Assembly: GCA_017619935.1 (NCBI GenBank)
Contig: JAFZRJ010000004.1
Span: 1-64,000 of the forward strand
Direction of reading: 5' to 3'
Source of the DNA: Muribaculaceae bacterium
Lineage (GTDB): Bacteria; Bacteroidota; Bacteroidia; Bacteroidales; Muribaculaceae
Length of the DNA stretch: 64,000 bases
Made by a program: the position numbers and the translations under genes. A model generated the notes under the pieces. The model worked only from the letters and a program-made list of their open reading frames with translations, ran no database searches and was not told where the DNA came from. The first letter of the stretch is position 1. Every line of letters starts with the position of its first letter. Below, piece after piece: positions 16,647 to 25,372 of this stretch.

Positions 16647-18305
16647 TTAAGGTTCAGCGTTGTCTGACTCTGACAAGACGAGTCGGAGACCAATATTTTT
16701 ATTACCAACAACATCAGGCCGATGTGAGTTACGTCTTTCTACTTCGCATGATTCGGCGGGAAGTATCCAACTGCCACCACGATCTACGCGTGAATCGCCT
16801 GTTTCGGGTCCTGTGGGGTTAGTTTGGGCTTCATAGCTGTAGTAAGAGCCGTACCAGTCTTGGCACCACTCGCTGACATTGCCGCTCATATCGTAAAGCC
16901 ACAGTTCGTTGGGTTGTTTGATGGCGACTATGTTAGTGCCATAGTTTGGATGTGATTCATTGCTTGAATTTCCTTGATACCAAGCCACCGCATTGATGTC
17001 ATTGTCGCCTGCGTAGGTGTAGCCCTTGCTCCTGTTTCCACCGCGGGCGGCATATTCCCACTCCGCCTCGGTGGGCAAGCGGAAATGTTTGCCTGTCAGT
17101 TCGTTCAGTTTCGTGATAAATTTCTGGCAATCCTCCCAGCTCATCGACTCCACCGGGCGCAACGGTTGCGGGGCATAATACGCATCTACGTGATAAGAGC
17201 GATAGTCCTTGTTGCCGTATCCGTTGAAACAAGACGGGTTGAAACCCATCACCGCCTGCCACAATTGCTGTGTGACCTCGGTCTGACCGATGGCGAAAGT
17301 GCTCAAGGTGACCGGGTGGGGTAGCATGCTGGAGCTCGATTTGCCCATGGTGTACGTGTCGCCATCGACTTTTACCATTCTGAACGAGACGCCGTTGACT
17401 GTGTATTCGGTGATGGTGGGCGGTCCAGTGACCACTAGGCCGAGAATGATGTTGATGACGTCGTTTACGTCAGAGATGTCGACTACGCCGTCGCCGTTCA
17501 CATCGCCGTCTTCGGTCTTCGGGCTGAGGTCCAGTATCATGTTGATAACGGCATTGACGTCGCTGATGTCCACCTTGCCTTCACGCGTCACGTCGCCAGT
17601 GATTTTTAGCCGGGGAATGGTGAATTCCTTGTTGGTGATGCCCGCGGGCTTTCCCGCGGCTGTCGCGGTAGCGTTGACCGTCAGGTGCTGGTCCTCATTG
17701 GTGCGCATGACCGTATAGGGTGACTTCGCGTTCACGCCGTTGACGGTGAGCTGGAGGGAGCCCTCGTTGGTGACCTGGATGATGGCACGGTCGGGGAAGA
17801 TGTCGCAGGTGACCACCGGTGGCGGGACGACGGGCACCTCGATGACCGTGTAGGAATTCTCCTTCATCGATGAGCCATAAAAAGTTTTGTACTCGTCATC
17901 GTAAACGAGATATAAAATATAGTTGTCGCTCGTGCGGTGACGGATATAGAATTCATCTCCCTCGCCTTCCTGGGCATAGTTGACATTGCCCTCAGGGGGG
18001 TTGGAGAAATAGTTGCCTTCATGGATGTATGCTTTTCTCTTGCGGTTATACAGTATGGGCTTGCCCGATTCGGTGGCCACAAAACACCACAGGAATTCAT
18101 CGGCAATCGACACGGTGTTCGACAAGTCGATGGCACTAAATAAATCGTTGTTGGCCAAGACATAACGGTTGAGGGTCTTGATTTGATACCAGTGGGTATC
18201 GGCCGAAGCAGGGTCGTCGGTAATCTCAAACGGGAAAGCCTGCGTCGTTGCGGGCAGTGCCAGCAGCCCTGCCACTAAAAACATTGATTTGATAAAATTT
18301 CTCAT
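16647..18305 (-). CDS. Secreted dockerin/SUMF1-C-lectin-fold protein, paralogue of 5893-7560
   Basis: The frame is open to 18341, but the start at 18305 matches the paralogue's MRNFIKSMFLVAGLLALPAT, giving 552 aa. Domain order is identical: signal peptide, trefoil-like domain, chitobiase-C-like domain, two dockerin-type repeats in mid-protein (KVDISDVNAVINMILDL, GVVDISDVNDVINIILGL), then a SUMF1-like domain (HFRLPTEAEWEYAARGG, ELWLYDMSGNVSEWCQDWY). Most of the chain is nearly the same as the paralogue, but the last 40 residues before IGLRLVL differ at most positions (WILPAESCEVERRNSHRPD here). The canonical FGE cysteine pair is not complete. Upstream lies the remnant of another dockerin gene. 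Confidence 0.8.
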   Translation of the reverse strand: MRNFIKSMFLVAGLLALPATTQAFPFEITDDPASADTHWYQIKTLNRYVLANNDLFSAIDLSNTVSIADEFLWCFVATESGKPILYNRKRKAYIHEGNYFSNPPEGNVNYAQEGEGDEFYIRHRTSDNYILYLVYDDEYKTFYGSSMKENSYTVIEVPVVPPPVVTCDIFPDRAIIQVTNEGSLQLTVNGVNAKSPYTVMRTNEDQHLTVNATATAAGKPAGITNKEFTIPRLKITGDVTREGKVDISDVNAVINMILDLSPKTEDGDVNGDGVVDISDVNDVINIILGLVVTGPPTITEYTVNGVSFRMVKVDGDTYTMGKSSSSMLPHPVTLSTFAIGQTEVTQQLWQAVMGFNPSCFNGYGNKDYRSYHVDAYYAPQPLRPVESMSWEDCQKFITKLNELTGKHFRLPTEAEWEYAARGGNRSKGYTYAGDNDINAVAWYQGNSSNESHPNYGTNIVAIKQPNELWLYDMSGNVSEWCQDWYGSYYSYEAQTNPTGPETGDSRVDRGGSWILPAESCEVERRNSHRPDVVGNKNIGLRLVLSESDNAEP

Positions 18306-18365
18306 AGTTATATTTAATAAATGTATTTCAGTCAAATTCACGCCCCACTGCCAATTTAGCGGGGA

Positions 18366-18429
18366 GTCGGTTGAAGTCGGCTGACTTCGACGGTGGTGTT
18401 GGTGACGTCGTTCATGTCCTCCACCACCT
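18366..18429 (-). pseudogene. Remnant of a dockerin-like gene 3' end
   Basis: On the minus strand this reads VEDMNDVTNTTVEVS, against VEDVNAIINIILEVN in the intact neighbours. Over 49 bp it matches the 3' end of the 9893-12229 gene at about 36 positions without gaps (counted by eye). A stop lies just before it and the normal stop codon is lost, so it cannot be expressed as part of a protein. It occupies the same place relative to the 16647 gene as the 7638 gene does relative to the 5893 gene. Confidence 0.7.
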
Positions 18430-18551
18430 ATGAAATAATTTTTTGCAAAGTTAGTGTAAAAAAATCAACAATCCAGCCATCACCCCGTTTTTTGTTTGCC
18501 CTCCACCGGCGGGTCGGGTGGGGCGCGAAAGGGCTTTTGTGGCGGTTGCAC

Positions 18552-18582
18552 TTGCACATTATGTAAATCCTCACTAAATTTG
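18552..18582 (+). promoter_or_regulatory. Promoter of the LytS/LytTR pair
   Basis: TTG at 18552-18554 and TAAATTTG at 18575-18582 are 20 bp apart; the kinase ATG follows 33 bp later. Confidence 0.65.
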
Positions 18583-18615
18583 CGCTGACATATCGTTGAC
18601 ACAAGACATCGCATT

Positions 18616-19680
18616 ATGATAAAAACAACAAAGCGCGAACTCATTATCCATGTGCTGTGCTGGGGCATAGTGCTGTTCTTCCCGTTGCTCTTCTATCATC
18701 CGAACGATACCGGCCAGATGGTGCTGGCCCGTTTCGTGCGCGGGTTGGGCGGCCCGGTGAGTTACATGGTGCTGTTCTACCTCAACTATCTGTGGCTCAT
18801 CCCCAAGTTCTATTTCAAGGACCGCAAGAAGGCGTTTTTCTTGATTAACGTCCTGGCCATCGCCCTGTGCATGGGGCTGATGATACAGTGGTGGTATGTG
18901 GTGAACACTTTTATCGACCAACCCACGTTGGCCCAGCGAGCGGGCCACCCGCGACCGCCGCGTTATCCCATGTTCTTCTACAACTGCCTCTCGATGGTGA
19001 TGGTGGTGGGACTGAGCATGGCGGTGCGCATGAGCATGCGCTGGCAGCACATCGAGGACGCCCGCAAGGCCGCTGAGCAGAGCCGCACGCAGGCCGAACT
19101 GAGCAACTTGCGTAACCAACTCAACCCGCACTTCCTGTTGAACACGCTGAACAACATCTACGCGCTGATCGCCTTCGACGCCGACAAGGCGCAGGTGGCG
19201 GTGGAGGAGTTGAGCCGCTTGCTGCGCCATGCGCTCTACGACAACCAGCAGACCCATGTGCCGCTCTATAAGGAGGTGGAGTTCATGCGTAACTACATCG
19301 AATTGATGAAAATACGCTTCACCACGGGCGTAACCATCAACACCGACATCGACGTGGCCGACGACGACGCCACGCCCGTCGCTCCGCTCCTGTTCATCTC
19401 GCTGCTGGAAAACGCGTTCAAACATGGCATCTCGCCGTCGGGCAAAGGCACAATCGACGTGGCGATACACCAGCAGGACGGCATCGTGACCTGCCGCATC
19501 GACAACACCAACTACCCGAAGCGCGACAACGACAAGAGCGGCAGCGGCATCGGGTTGGAGCAGGTGGGGAAGCGCCTGGAGCTCCTTTACCCCGAGCGCT
19601 ACTCGTGGGAGAAGGGCGCCAGTGACGATAACAGCATGTATCACTCCCAAATAACCATCAACACCCATGAAAACAATTAA
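18616..19680 (+). CDS. LytS-type sensor histidine kinase
   Basis: 354 aa. Four hydrophobic segments fill the N-terminal half (about 10-30, 45-65, 75-100, 115-140), followed by a coiled linker and a His_kinase domain: the phospho-acceptor region LRNQLNPHFLLNTLNNIYAL, then LLENAFKHGI (N box) and SGSGIGLEQVGKRL (G box) of the HATPase. This is the short LytS/AgrC-like class, which pairs with LytTR response regulators. The partner gene overlaps its end by 14 bp. No sensor domain beyond the membrane part is seen, so the signal is unknown. Confidence 0.9.
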   Translation: MIKTTKRELIIHVLCWGIVLFFPLLFYHPNDTGQMVLARFVRGLGGPVSYMVLFYLNYLWLIPKFYFKDRKKAFFLINVLAIALCMGLMIQWWYVVNTFIDQPTLAQRAGHPRPPRYPMFFYNCLSMVMVVGLSMAVRMSMRWQHIEDARKAAEQSRTQAELSNLRNQLNPHFLLNTLNNIYALIAFDADKAQVAVEELSRLLRHALYDNQQTHVPLYKEVEFMRNYIELMKIRFTTGVTINTDIDVADDDATPVAPLLFISLLENAFKHGISPSGKGTIDVAIHQQDGIVTCRIDNTNYPKRDNDKSGSGIGLEQVGKRLELLYPERYSWEKGASDDNSMYHSQITINTHENN

Positions 19681-20389
19681 TTGCGCTATTGTTGACGATG
19701 AGCCGCTGGCAGTGGAACTGCTCGCGAGTTATGTGGCCAAGATTCCGTTCATGAACTTGGTCGGGAAATACTCCAATGCGACCGACGCGCTCAAGGGCGT
19801 CGCCGAGCAGCCGGTGGACCTCATATTCCTGGACATACAGATGCCGGAACTGAACGGGCTGGAACTTTCGCGTATGCTGCCCGAGAGCACCCGCATCGTG
19901 TTCACCACCGCCTTCGAGCAATATGCCCTCGACGGATATCGCATCAACGCGCTCGATTACCTGCTCAAACCCATCACGTTCGCCACCTTCCTGGAGGCGT
20001 GCAACAAGGCGCTGCAGTGGTTCTCGCTCACCCGTCAGCAGGAGCCGGCGACCGCGTCGCAGCCCGAGGAAATTAAGTCCATCTTTGTCAAGAGTGAGTA
20101 CAAACTGCTGCAAATCAACCTCGACGACATCCGTTATATCGAGGGCCTGAAGGACTATGTGAAAATCTATACCGAGCAGTCGCCGCACCCCATCCTGTCG
20201 CTGATGAACATGAAGGCGATGGAGAAGATGTTGCCCGCTTCGCGTTTCATTCGGGTGCACCGCTCGTTTATCGTGTCGAAGGAGAAAATCCGTGAAATCG
20301 ACCGCAACCGCATCGTTTTCGGCGATGTGTATATCCCCATCGGCGACAGTTACAAAGCCGCTTTCCAAGACTTTATCAGCAACAAGTGA
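19667..20389 (+). CDS. LytTR-family response regulator
   Basis: 240 aa. The receiver domain (about 1-120) shows the acidic pair in VDDEPLAVELL, the phospho-acceptor Asp in LIFLDIQMPELNGLEL, and the conserved Thr/Lys positions (VFTTAFEQYALDGY, DYLLKPI). The C-terminal LytTR DNA-binding domain (about 140-235) contains SEYKLLQINLDDIRYIEGLK and FIRVHRSFIVSKEKI. The ATG overlaps the end of the kinase gene, indicating translational coupling. Candidate targets by position are the adjacent secreted dockerin proteins, but no operator repeats were identified. Confidence 0.9.
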   Translation: MKTINCAIVDDEPLAVELLASYVAKIPFMNLVGKYSNATDALKGVAEQPVDLIFLDIQMPELNGLELSRMLPESTRIVFTTAFEQYALDGYRINALDYLLKPITFATFLEACNKALQWFSLTRQQEPATASQPEEIKSIFVKSEYKLLQINLDDIRYIEGLKDYVKIYTEQSPHPILSLMNMKAMEKMLPASRFIRVHRSFIVSKEKIREIDRNRIVFGDVYIPIGDSYKAAFQDFISNK

Positions 20390-20491
20390 CGCCGGCCGTC
20401 ATGTTTTGGGGCACCGGCCTTAAACTTTTGAGATGAAAAGGGGTCTAACTCAGGAAATTTTCAAATTGATAGAACGTAATACTTTGGAACG

Positions 20492-21415
20492 ATGAAAGAA
20501 TTCTTTGTCATTGTGAACGGCCAGCAACAGGGGCCTTTCACTGTGGAGCAACTGGCCGAACTGGCCATTACGCCTGAAACCGAAGTATGGTGCCAAGGCA
20601 TGGACGACTGGAAGCAAGCCGGTGATGTGCCGGAATTGACGTCGCTGCTGCAACAGCTGCAATTCCAGCATCACATGGACACCACGCCACCGCCTTACAC
20701 CCCGCATGTCAAGGCCGAAGCGGCCGCTCCGACGGCAACGTCGGCCCCGTCGGCATGGACCGAGCCCGAACCGGAACAGCCTCAACCGCAGCCCAAACGT
20801 GGCAGTGGATGCGGCACCAAATTGCTGCTAGCATTGCTCATCGTGGTGATACTGGGCGGAATTCTTGCCGTCACTTGTCCGTCGCGTCAAGACCACAAGG
20901 ACGCCGTTGCCAGTTCATCGCGCGAATGGTTGGACCAGAAGTTGCGGTCGGATGACCAGCAGGGCGGGTTTGCGTCGATTCTCAAAGGTGTTTTCGAGTG
21001 GGTGTCGGGCAAAGGCATCGACTATGCCATCGATGAGTATTTGGACGTGGACAACTACTTCGTGTTCTCGGTGGGCCGCATCCGCATTGGCGACAGTCCC
21101 AAAACCGTGTCGCTGGGCGTGCTCAACCATGTGTTCACCTTCGACAAGGACGATGTGGACCGGTTCCTCCTGGACGCTATCAAAAGCAAGGTGGGCCTTG
21201 GCGGCACTCAGGCCCCGCCACCGGTGGTGACCCCGCCGTCGGAAGATGAGGACGACAGTTATTTGGCTCCGCCCGTCGAAGATGACTCGCTGGCCGAAGA
21301 CCGATCCAATCCCGCCGAGGAACTGCTCGACAGCCTCGCCACGCAAGCCAAGCGTCAAGCCATCAAGACGGCCAAGGAGTGGGCGAAGAAGCAAATCGAC
21401 CGTCTGGGCCAATAA
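20492..21415 (+). CDS. GYF_2-domain membrane protein
   Basis: The 307-residue product starts with a GYF_2 (DUF4339) domain (about 1-55: MKEFFVIVNGQQQGPFTVEQ, VWCQGMDDWKQAGDVPEL), then a Pro/Ala-rich linker, a single transmembrane helix (about 108-127, KLLLALLIVVILGGILAV), and an extracytoplasmic part ending in an acidic Pro-rich linker and a Lys/Arg-rich amphipathic helix. GYF-type domains bind proline-rich peptides; in Bacteroidetes they commonly occur in small membrane proteins of unknown role. The gene is about 100 bp after the LytTR gene and ends at a clear terminator, so it may be cotranscribed or independent. Confidence 0.75.
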   Translation: MKEFFVIVNGQQQGPFTVEQLAELAITPETEVWCQGMDDWKQAGDVPELTSLLQQLQFQHHMDTTPPPYTPHVKAEAAAPTATSAPSAWTEPEPEQPQPQPKRGSGCGTKLLLALLIVVILGGILAVTCPSRQDHKDAVASSSREWLDQKLRSDDQQGGFASILKGVFEWVSGKGIDYAIDEYLDVDNYFVFSVGRIRIGDSPKTVSLGVLNHVFTFDKDDVDRFLLDAIKSKVGLGGTQAPPPVVTPPSEDEDDSYLAPPVEDDSLAEDRSNPAEELLDSLATQAKRQAIKTAKEWAKKQIDRLGQ

Positions 21416-21472
21416 CACAGGCCAAAGCGGACGCCCGCCCGCCTGAATCAAACTTGTGGACAGAATGATATG

Positions 21473-21504
21473 AACTCCTCCGTTGACCGACGGGGGAGTT
21501 TTTA
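21473..21504 (+). terminator. Intrinsic terminator of the GYF-protein gene
   Basis: 11-bp stem AACTCCTCCGT/ACGGGGGAGTT (one T-G pair) with a 6-base loop, followed by TTTT. Confidence 0.8.
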
Positions 21505-21580
21505 CGTTCGGCTCTAAAGTAGAGGGGGAAAAAAAGAAAGCTGAAAAATGTCGCAAATGTGGCGAATTTTTGCATTTTTG

Positions 21581-21611
21581 TTGCATATTCCAGAACTTAT
21601 TAATAATTTTG
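21581..21611 (+). promoter_or_regulatory. Promoter of the choice-of-anchor/dockerin protein gene
   Basis: TTG at 21581-21583 and TAATTTTG at 21604-21611, 20 bp apart; the ATG lies about 98 bp downstream. Confidence 0.65.
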
Positions 21612-21708
21612 CAAGCCAAAAGGGAAATTTGGTTGCAAAAGGACAATCCTATGCTTATTTCGCTTATGTTTTATAAATTCACTATTATTAATCATTAATA
21701 ATTCGCGT

Positions 21709-23340
21709 ATGAAAAAATTATTATCTATTGTGTTAGTTCTGGCAGTTGCTGTCAGCGCAAGCGCTGGTGTCAACATCACGCGCAACAACTTCAATTCCAA
21801 GTCTTTTGGGACAGAGAAGTCAAAAGTCTTTAAGACGAGCCATGCCCTTGATGGCGCTCATGCTTCGGGCATCCTGCGCGCTCCCATTACCGAAGCCCCC
21901 GAAGGCGAGTCAAAGTTTTACAAGCGTGCGGGTGACTGTCTGTATGTTGAAGACAATTATGTTGTACCTGGCGAGCAAGAAGGATCAATTGAGCTGATTT
22001 ATGCCGCCGACAACAAGGTGTGGTTCAAGAACATTTTCTTTGGTGTTGGTGACAATTTTGGCACCAGCTATGTGTATGGCAACTTGAGCGCCGACGGCAC
22101 CACCATCACTGTGCCCATGGGTCAGTCCATTTACTACAGCGATTATTATGGGGCTGATGTAGTTTTGTCGTGGGGTACCTCTTCGGTTGGTGAGAATATT
22201 GTTTGGACTCCCGATACAACTGTGACCGAGGCTGTCTATGTGATTGATGGCAACACCATCACTTTGCAGGGTGGCGGTCCCGCTCCGTCTGGCTCGGATT
22301 ATCCTCAATATGAAGCCAATGGTTTGGGTTCGGTATGGACCGATGATGGCACGTTCGGTGGCTACCTTGAGTGGGGCACTGTGCTCACCGAGTTCGTTCC
22401 GGCAACTTTGCCCACCAATCTGGCTGTTAATCCCACTGCCACCACTGCCTATGTGACCTGGGATGGCGCCGAGGGTGACACTTGGAAACTTCGTTGGCGT
22501 CCTTGGACCGACCTCTCGGGCAATCCATACCAATGGACCTTCCCTCTGGATAGTTACGAGGAAGAACTTGAAGGTTGGTGGTCCTATGATGCCGATGAAG
22601 ACGGATATGGCTGGGGCTTGGCTTATTCAAGCAATGACCAAGATGATGTTTGTCTCTATTCATATTCTTGGTCAAGTTCATCTGGCTCGCTTTCTCCTGA
22701 CAACTATATTGGCACGCCTGATGTGCCTCTGGTGGGAGAACTCCAGTTCACTGTATGGGGCACGTCAGACTCTTGGCCCGATGTGTTCCAGGTTTATGCC
22801 ATGGTGGGTGATGACATGCACCAACTCTTTGAGGAAGATCTTGAGACCACTGCCGCCCACAAGACCTACACTGTTGACCTGAGCAGTTTTGAGGGTGCAA
22901 CGGGTTGCATTGTCTTCCGTCACTACAACTGCACCAATCAGTATGCCATCTACATCGATGATGTTATGATCGGTAATCTTGACAACATCATTGAGCCTGC
23001 CGCGTGGGAATATGCTAATGACTTGGATGCAACTGAGCACACCATCGAGGGCTTGACCCCCGAAACCAAGTATGAGGTTCAGGTAATGGCTTACAAAGAG
23101 GATAATGAGACTGACTGGACCGAGCTTCTTGAGTTCACCACTCTTGCAGAGCAAGACCATGTTGTCGGTGACCTCAATGGCGACGGAGTGGTGGATATTG
23201 CCGACGTGAACATCTGCATCAACATCATTTTGGAAACCAACAATGATCCCAATGTCAAGGCTCTCGCCGACCTCTCAGGCGACGGTACTGTGGATGTTAC
23301 CGACGTGAACATGATGATCAATATTATTCTGAGTGAATAA
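21709..23340 (+). CDS. Secreted choice-of-anchor J/fibronectin III protein with dockerin-like tail
   Basis: 543 aa with a signal peptide (MKKLLSIVLVLAVAVSASAG). After an N-terminal beta-rich region of unknown type (about 25-230) come a fibronectin III-like strand set (LPTNLAVNPTATTAYVTWDG), a cleaved-adhesin/choice-of-anchor J domain (about 265-430; WWSYDADEDGYGWGL, CIVFRHYNCTNQYAIYIDDV), a second FnIII-like part (IEGLTPETKYEVQVMAYKED) and two dockerin-type repeats (LNGDGVVDIADVNICINIIL, LSGDGTVDVTDVNMMINIIL). It is the seventh dockerin-tailed protein of the window but on the opposite strand, with its own promoter and terminator. Likely secreted or cell-surface; ligand unknown. Confidence 0.8.
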   Translation: MKKLLSIVLVLAVAVSASAGVNITRNNFNSKSFGTEKSKVFKTSHALDGAHASGILRAPITEAPEGESKFYKRAGDCLYVEDNYVVPGEQEGSIELIYAADNKVWFKNIFFGVGDNFGTSYVYGNLSADGTTITVPMGQSIYYSDYYGADVVLSWGTSSVGENIVWTPDTTVTEAVYVIDGNTITLQGGGPAPSGSDYPQYEANGLGSVWTDDGTFGGYLEWGTVLTEFVPATLPTNLAVNPTATTAYVTWDGAEGDTWKLRWRPWTDLSGNPYQWTFPLDSYEEELEGWWSYDADEDGYGWGLAYSSNDQDDVCLYSYSWSSSSGSLSPDNYIGTPDVPLVGELQFTVWGTSDSWPDVFQVYAMVGDDMHQLFEEDLETTAAHKTYTVDLSSFEGATGCIVFRHYNCTNQYAIYIDDVMIGNLDNIIEPAAWEYANDLDATEHTIEGLTPETKYEVQVMAYKEDNETDWTELLEFTTLAEQDHVVGDLNGDGVVDIADVNICINIILETNNDPNVKALADLSGDGTVDVTDVNMMINIILSE

Positions 23341-23365
23341 TCAAGTGGCATCATGCCAACTTATG

Positions 23366-23401
23366 ATGGGTGTGTCAAAATTTTGGCACACCCATTTTTT
23401 G
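23366..23401 (+). terminator. Intrinsic terminator of the 21709 gene
   Basis: 9-bp stem ATGGGTGTG/CACACCCAT enclosing a CAAAATTTTG palindrome, followed by six T. Confidence 0.85.
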
Positions 23402-23527
23402 TGGGATTAATTTCGTCAAAGTAGTGGCTGGCGTAAAAATATTCTTGTTAGCCTGATGCCTGATTCGGGTTAATTCACTAATTTTGCACCGGAATTGTGA
23501 TTACCCCAAAGAAACGATAAAAAGAGT

Positions 23528-24871
23528 ATGACCGCGTTAACACTAGCCATCATCATTGCTTTTGTCGTGGGCTATGTGTTCATAGCCCTTGAGAGCGCCA
23601 TTCGAGTCAACAAAGCCGCCATCGCGTTGTTCATGATGGTGGTGTGTTGGTCATTGTTCATGGTCAACCCAGGTTCTTTCTTGCCCGACGTGGACCCCAG
23701 CGAGATGTTTACGGCGGTTTCCGAGACCATCGAGCGGCATTTGGGCAGCGCCTCCACCACCCTGTTTTTCCTGATGGGCGCGATGACCATTGTGGAGGTC
23801 GTCGACCAGAACGGTGGCTTCAGTTTTGTGCGTCGAGCGATGAAGACCACCAACAAGCGCCGGCTGTTGTGGCGCATCGCGTTGTTGACGTTCTTCTTGA
23901 GCGCCATCCTGGACAACCTCACTACCAGCATCGTCATGGTGATGGTGCTGCGCAAGTTGGTGAGCATGCGCGCCGACCGCCTGACCTACGCTGGAATGGT
24001 GGTTATCGCCGCCAACTCGGGCGGAGCGTTTTCGCCCATCGGTGATGTCACCACCATCATGCTTTGGAACCAGGGCCTCATCACGTCGGCGGGTGTCATT
24101 GAGGAAATATTCATCTCATCGCTCATTTCGATGGTTATTCCCGCCTTTTTGCTCCAGTTCACCTTGCATGGCAAGTTGGAGGTTCCCGATGACACTGGCG
24201 ATGACAAATACGAGGACGAGCTCACGAGCCGTCAGCGAAAAGTGGTGTTCTTCCTGGGCGTGGGCGGACTCGTTTTCGTTCCCATTTTCAAGTACCTGAC
24301 CGAGTTGCCGCCGTTTGTGGGCATCCTGCTCGTGCTCTCGTTGCTGTGGCTCACCACCGAGTTGTTCTATGCGCATCTGCGCCGTCGCTCCGATCCTCAT
24401 AAACGGCACAATCGTGTGAGCCGCCTGTTGTCGCACATCGACATGGCCACCATTCTGTTCTTCTTGGGCATTCTCATGGCGGTGAGCTGCCTCGAAGAGG
24501 TGGGCGTGCTCGCCAGTTTGGGTACTTGGCTCGACGGTGCCAGCGGTGGCAATCATTACATAGTGACTGGCTCCATCGGTGTGATGTCGAGTCTTGTCGA
24601 TAACGTGCCGCTGGTGGCGGGCTGTATGGGTATGTATCCGTTGGCTCCTACGGGTGATATGGCCGTCGATGGCATTTTCTGGCAGTTGTTGGCCTATTGC
24701 GCCGGGGTGGGTGGCTCCATCCTGATCATTGGCAGTGCCGCCGGTGTGGTGGTCATGGGCCTTGAGCGCATCTCGTTCGGGTGGTATTTACGCCACATTT
24801 CGTGGGTGGCGCTGGTGGGCTTTTTTGCCGGCATGGCTTGGTATTGGTTCGAGCGCACGTTCCTGTTTTAA
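23528..24871 (+). CDS. nhaD: NhaD-type Na+/H+ antiporter
   Basis: 447 aa, about 12 hydrophobic segments. Matches the NhaD/ArsB ion-transporter family: FFLMGAMTIVEVVDQNGGF, ILDNLTTSIVMVMVLRKLV, AANSGGAFSPIGDVTTIMLW, and near the end SSLVDNVPLVAGCMGMYPL and GVGGSILIIGSAAGVVVMG. The paired NLTT and DNVP motifs in opposed half-repeats are typical of the family. It exchanges Na+ for H+ at the inner membrane and would serve pH and sodium homeostasis. A TAATTTTG box lies at 23479-23486 without a well-spaced TTG. Confidence 0.85.
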   Translation: MTALTLAIIIAFVVGYVFIALESAIRVNKAAIALFMMVVCWSLFMVNPGSFLPDVDPSEMFTAVSETIERHLGSASTTLFFLMGAMTIVEVVDQNGGFSFVRRAMKTTNKRRLLWRIALLTFFLSAILDNLTTSIVMVMVLRKLVSMRADRLTYAGMVVIAANSGGAFSPIGDVTTIMLWNQGLITSAGVIEEIFISSLISMVIPAFLLQFTLHGKLEVPDDTGDDKYEDELTSRQRKVVFFLGVGGLVFVPIFKYLTELPPFVGILLVLSLLWLTTELFYAHLRRRSDPHKRHNRVSRLLSHIDMATILFFLGILMAVSCLEEVGVLASLGTWLDGASGGNHYIVTGSIGVMSSLVDNVPLVAGCMGMYPLAPTGDMAVDGIFWQLLAYCAGVGGSILIIGSAAGVVVMGLERISFGWYLRHISWVALVGFFAGMAWYWFERTFLF

Positions 24872-25372
24872 CCCTTGTTGCTTTCGTTTTACGGTAGTTG
24901 AGCGAGTCATCACCTCGGTGATTAGGCCGTTCATATAGCTATGCAAGACTCCATTAAGGGTAAAAAAGGTTATTTTTTGTGTTAAAAGCAGAATGTTAAA
25001 GGCCTTCGAATTTAACACTTGGCGCTTAGGCCGAAAACCATGTGTAGGCCGCCAATCGTAAGTGTCGAAGAATTGAAATTTGCTTTGATTCTCAACGAGA
25101 TACCAAAAAATGCATAAAATCGCTGTTTTCGTGTGATTTCGTTATGAAATGATAAGATTAAAGGTGCGAAAAGCCGTTCAAAGGTTAAATAAGTGATTGT
25201 TTTTGTTCATTTTTGTTATTTTGACTAATTTTGCTGCGTCTTGGTATATATAAATAAAGAGTATTAGACAAATTTGACTTTTTATCGTAGAACACCTTAA
25301 GATTATTTTATTGTAAAAATATCATTCATTAATATCATTCATTTTTTGTATAATTGCAATAAATTCAATGTT
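24872..25372. other. Intergenic region upstream of susC
   Basis: 501 bp, AT-rich, without a supported gene. It holds a short palindrome ATCACC/GGTGAT near 24911, imperfect inverted matches (CACTTGGCG near 25017 against CGCCAA...AGTG near 25052-25066), a susC promoter at 25202-25233, and then a leader of about 130 nt. No transposon or RNA gene was recognised. Confidence 0.55.
25202..25233 (+). promoter_or_regulatory. Promoter of the susC/susD operon
   Basis: TTTG at 25202-25205 and TAATTTTG at 25226-25233 with 20 bp between. The leader to the susC ATG is about 130 nt. Confidence 0.65.

Larger units (their letters stand above)
18306..18615. other. Divergent intergenic region with dockerin-gene remnant and promoters
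   Basis: 310 bp between the minus-strand SUMF1-type gene and the plus-strand histidine kinase. It contains a decayed hairpin near 18341, a dockerin 3'-end remnant (18366-18429), a minus-strand TAACTTTG box (18446-18453) without a well-spaced -33 element, and a plus-strand promoter (18552-18582). Confidence 0.65.

Noticed and set aside
18446..18453. Full promoter for the second SUMF1-type gene
   Set aside because: A minus-strand TAACTTTG box exists but no TTG at 19-21 bp; CAA triplets lie at 12 and 15 bp only.
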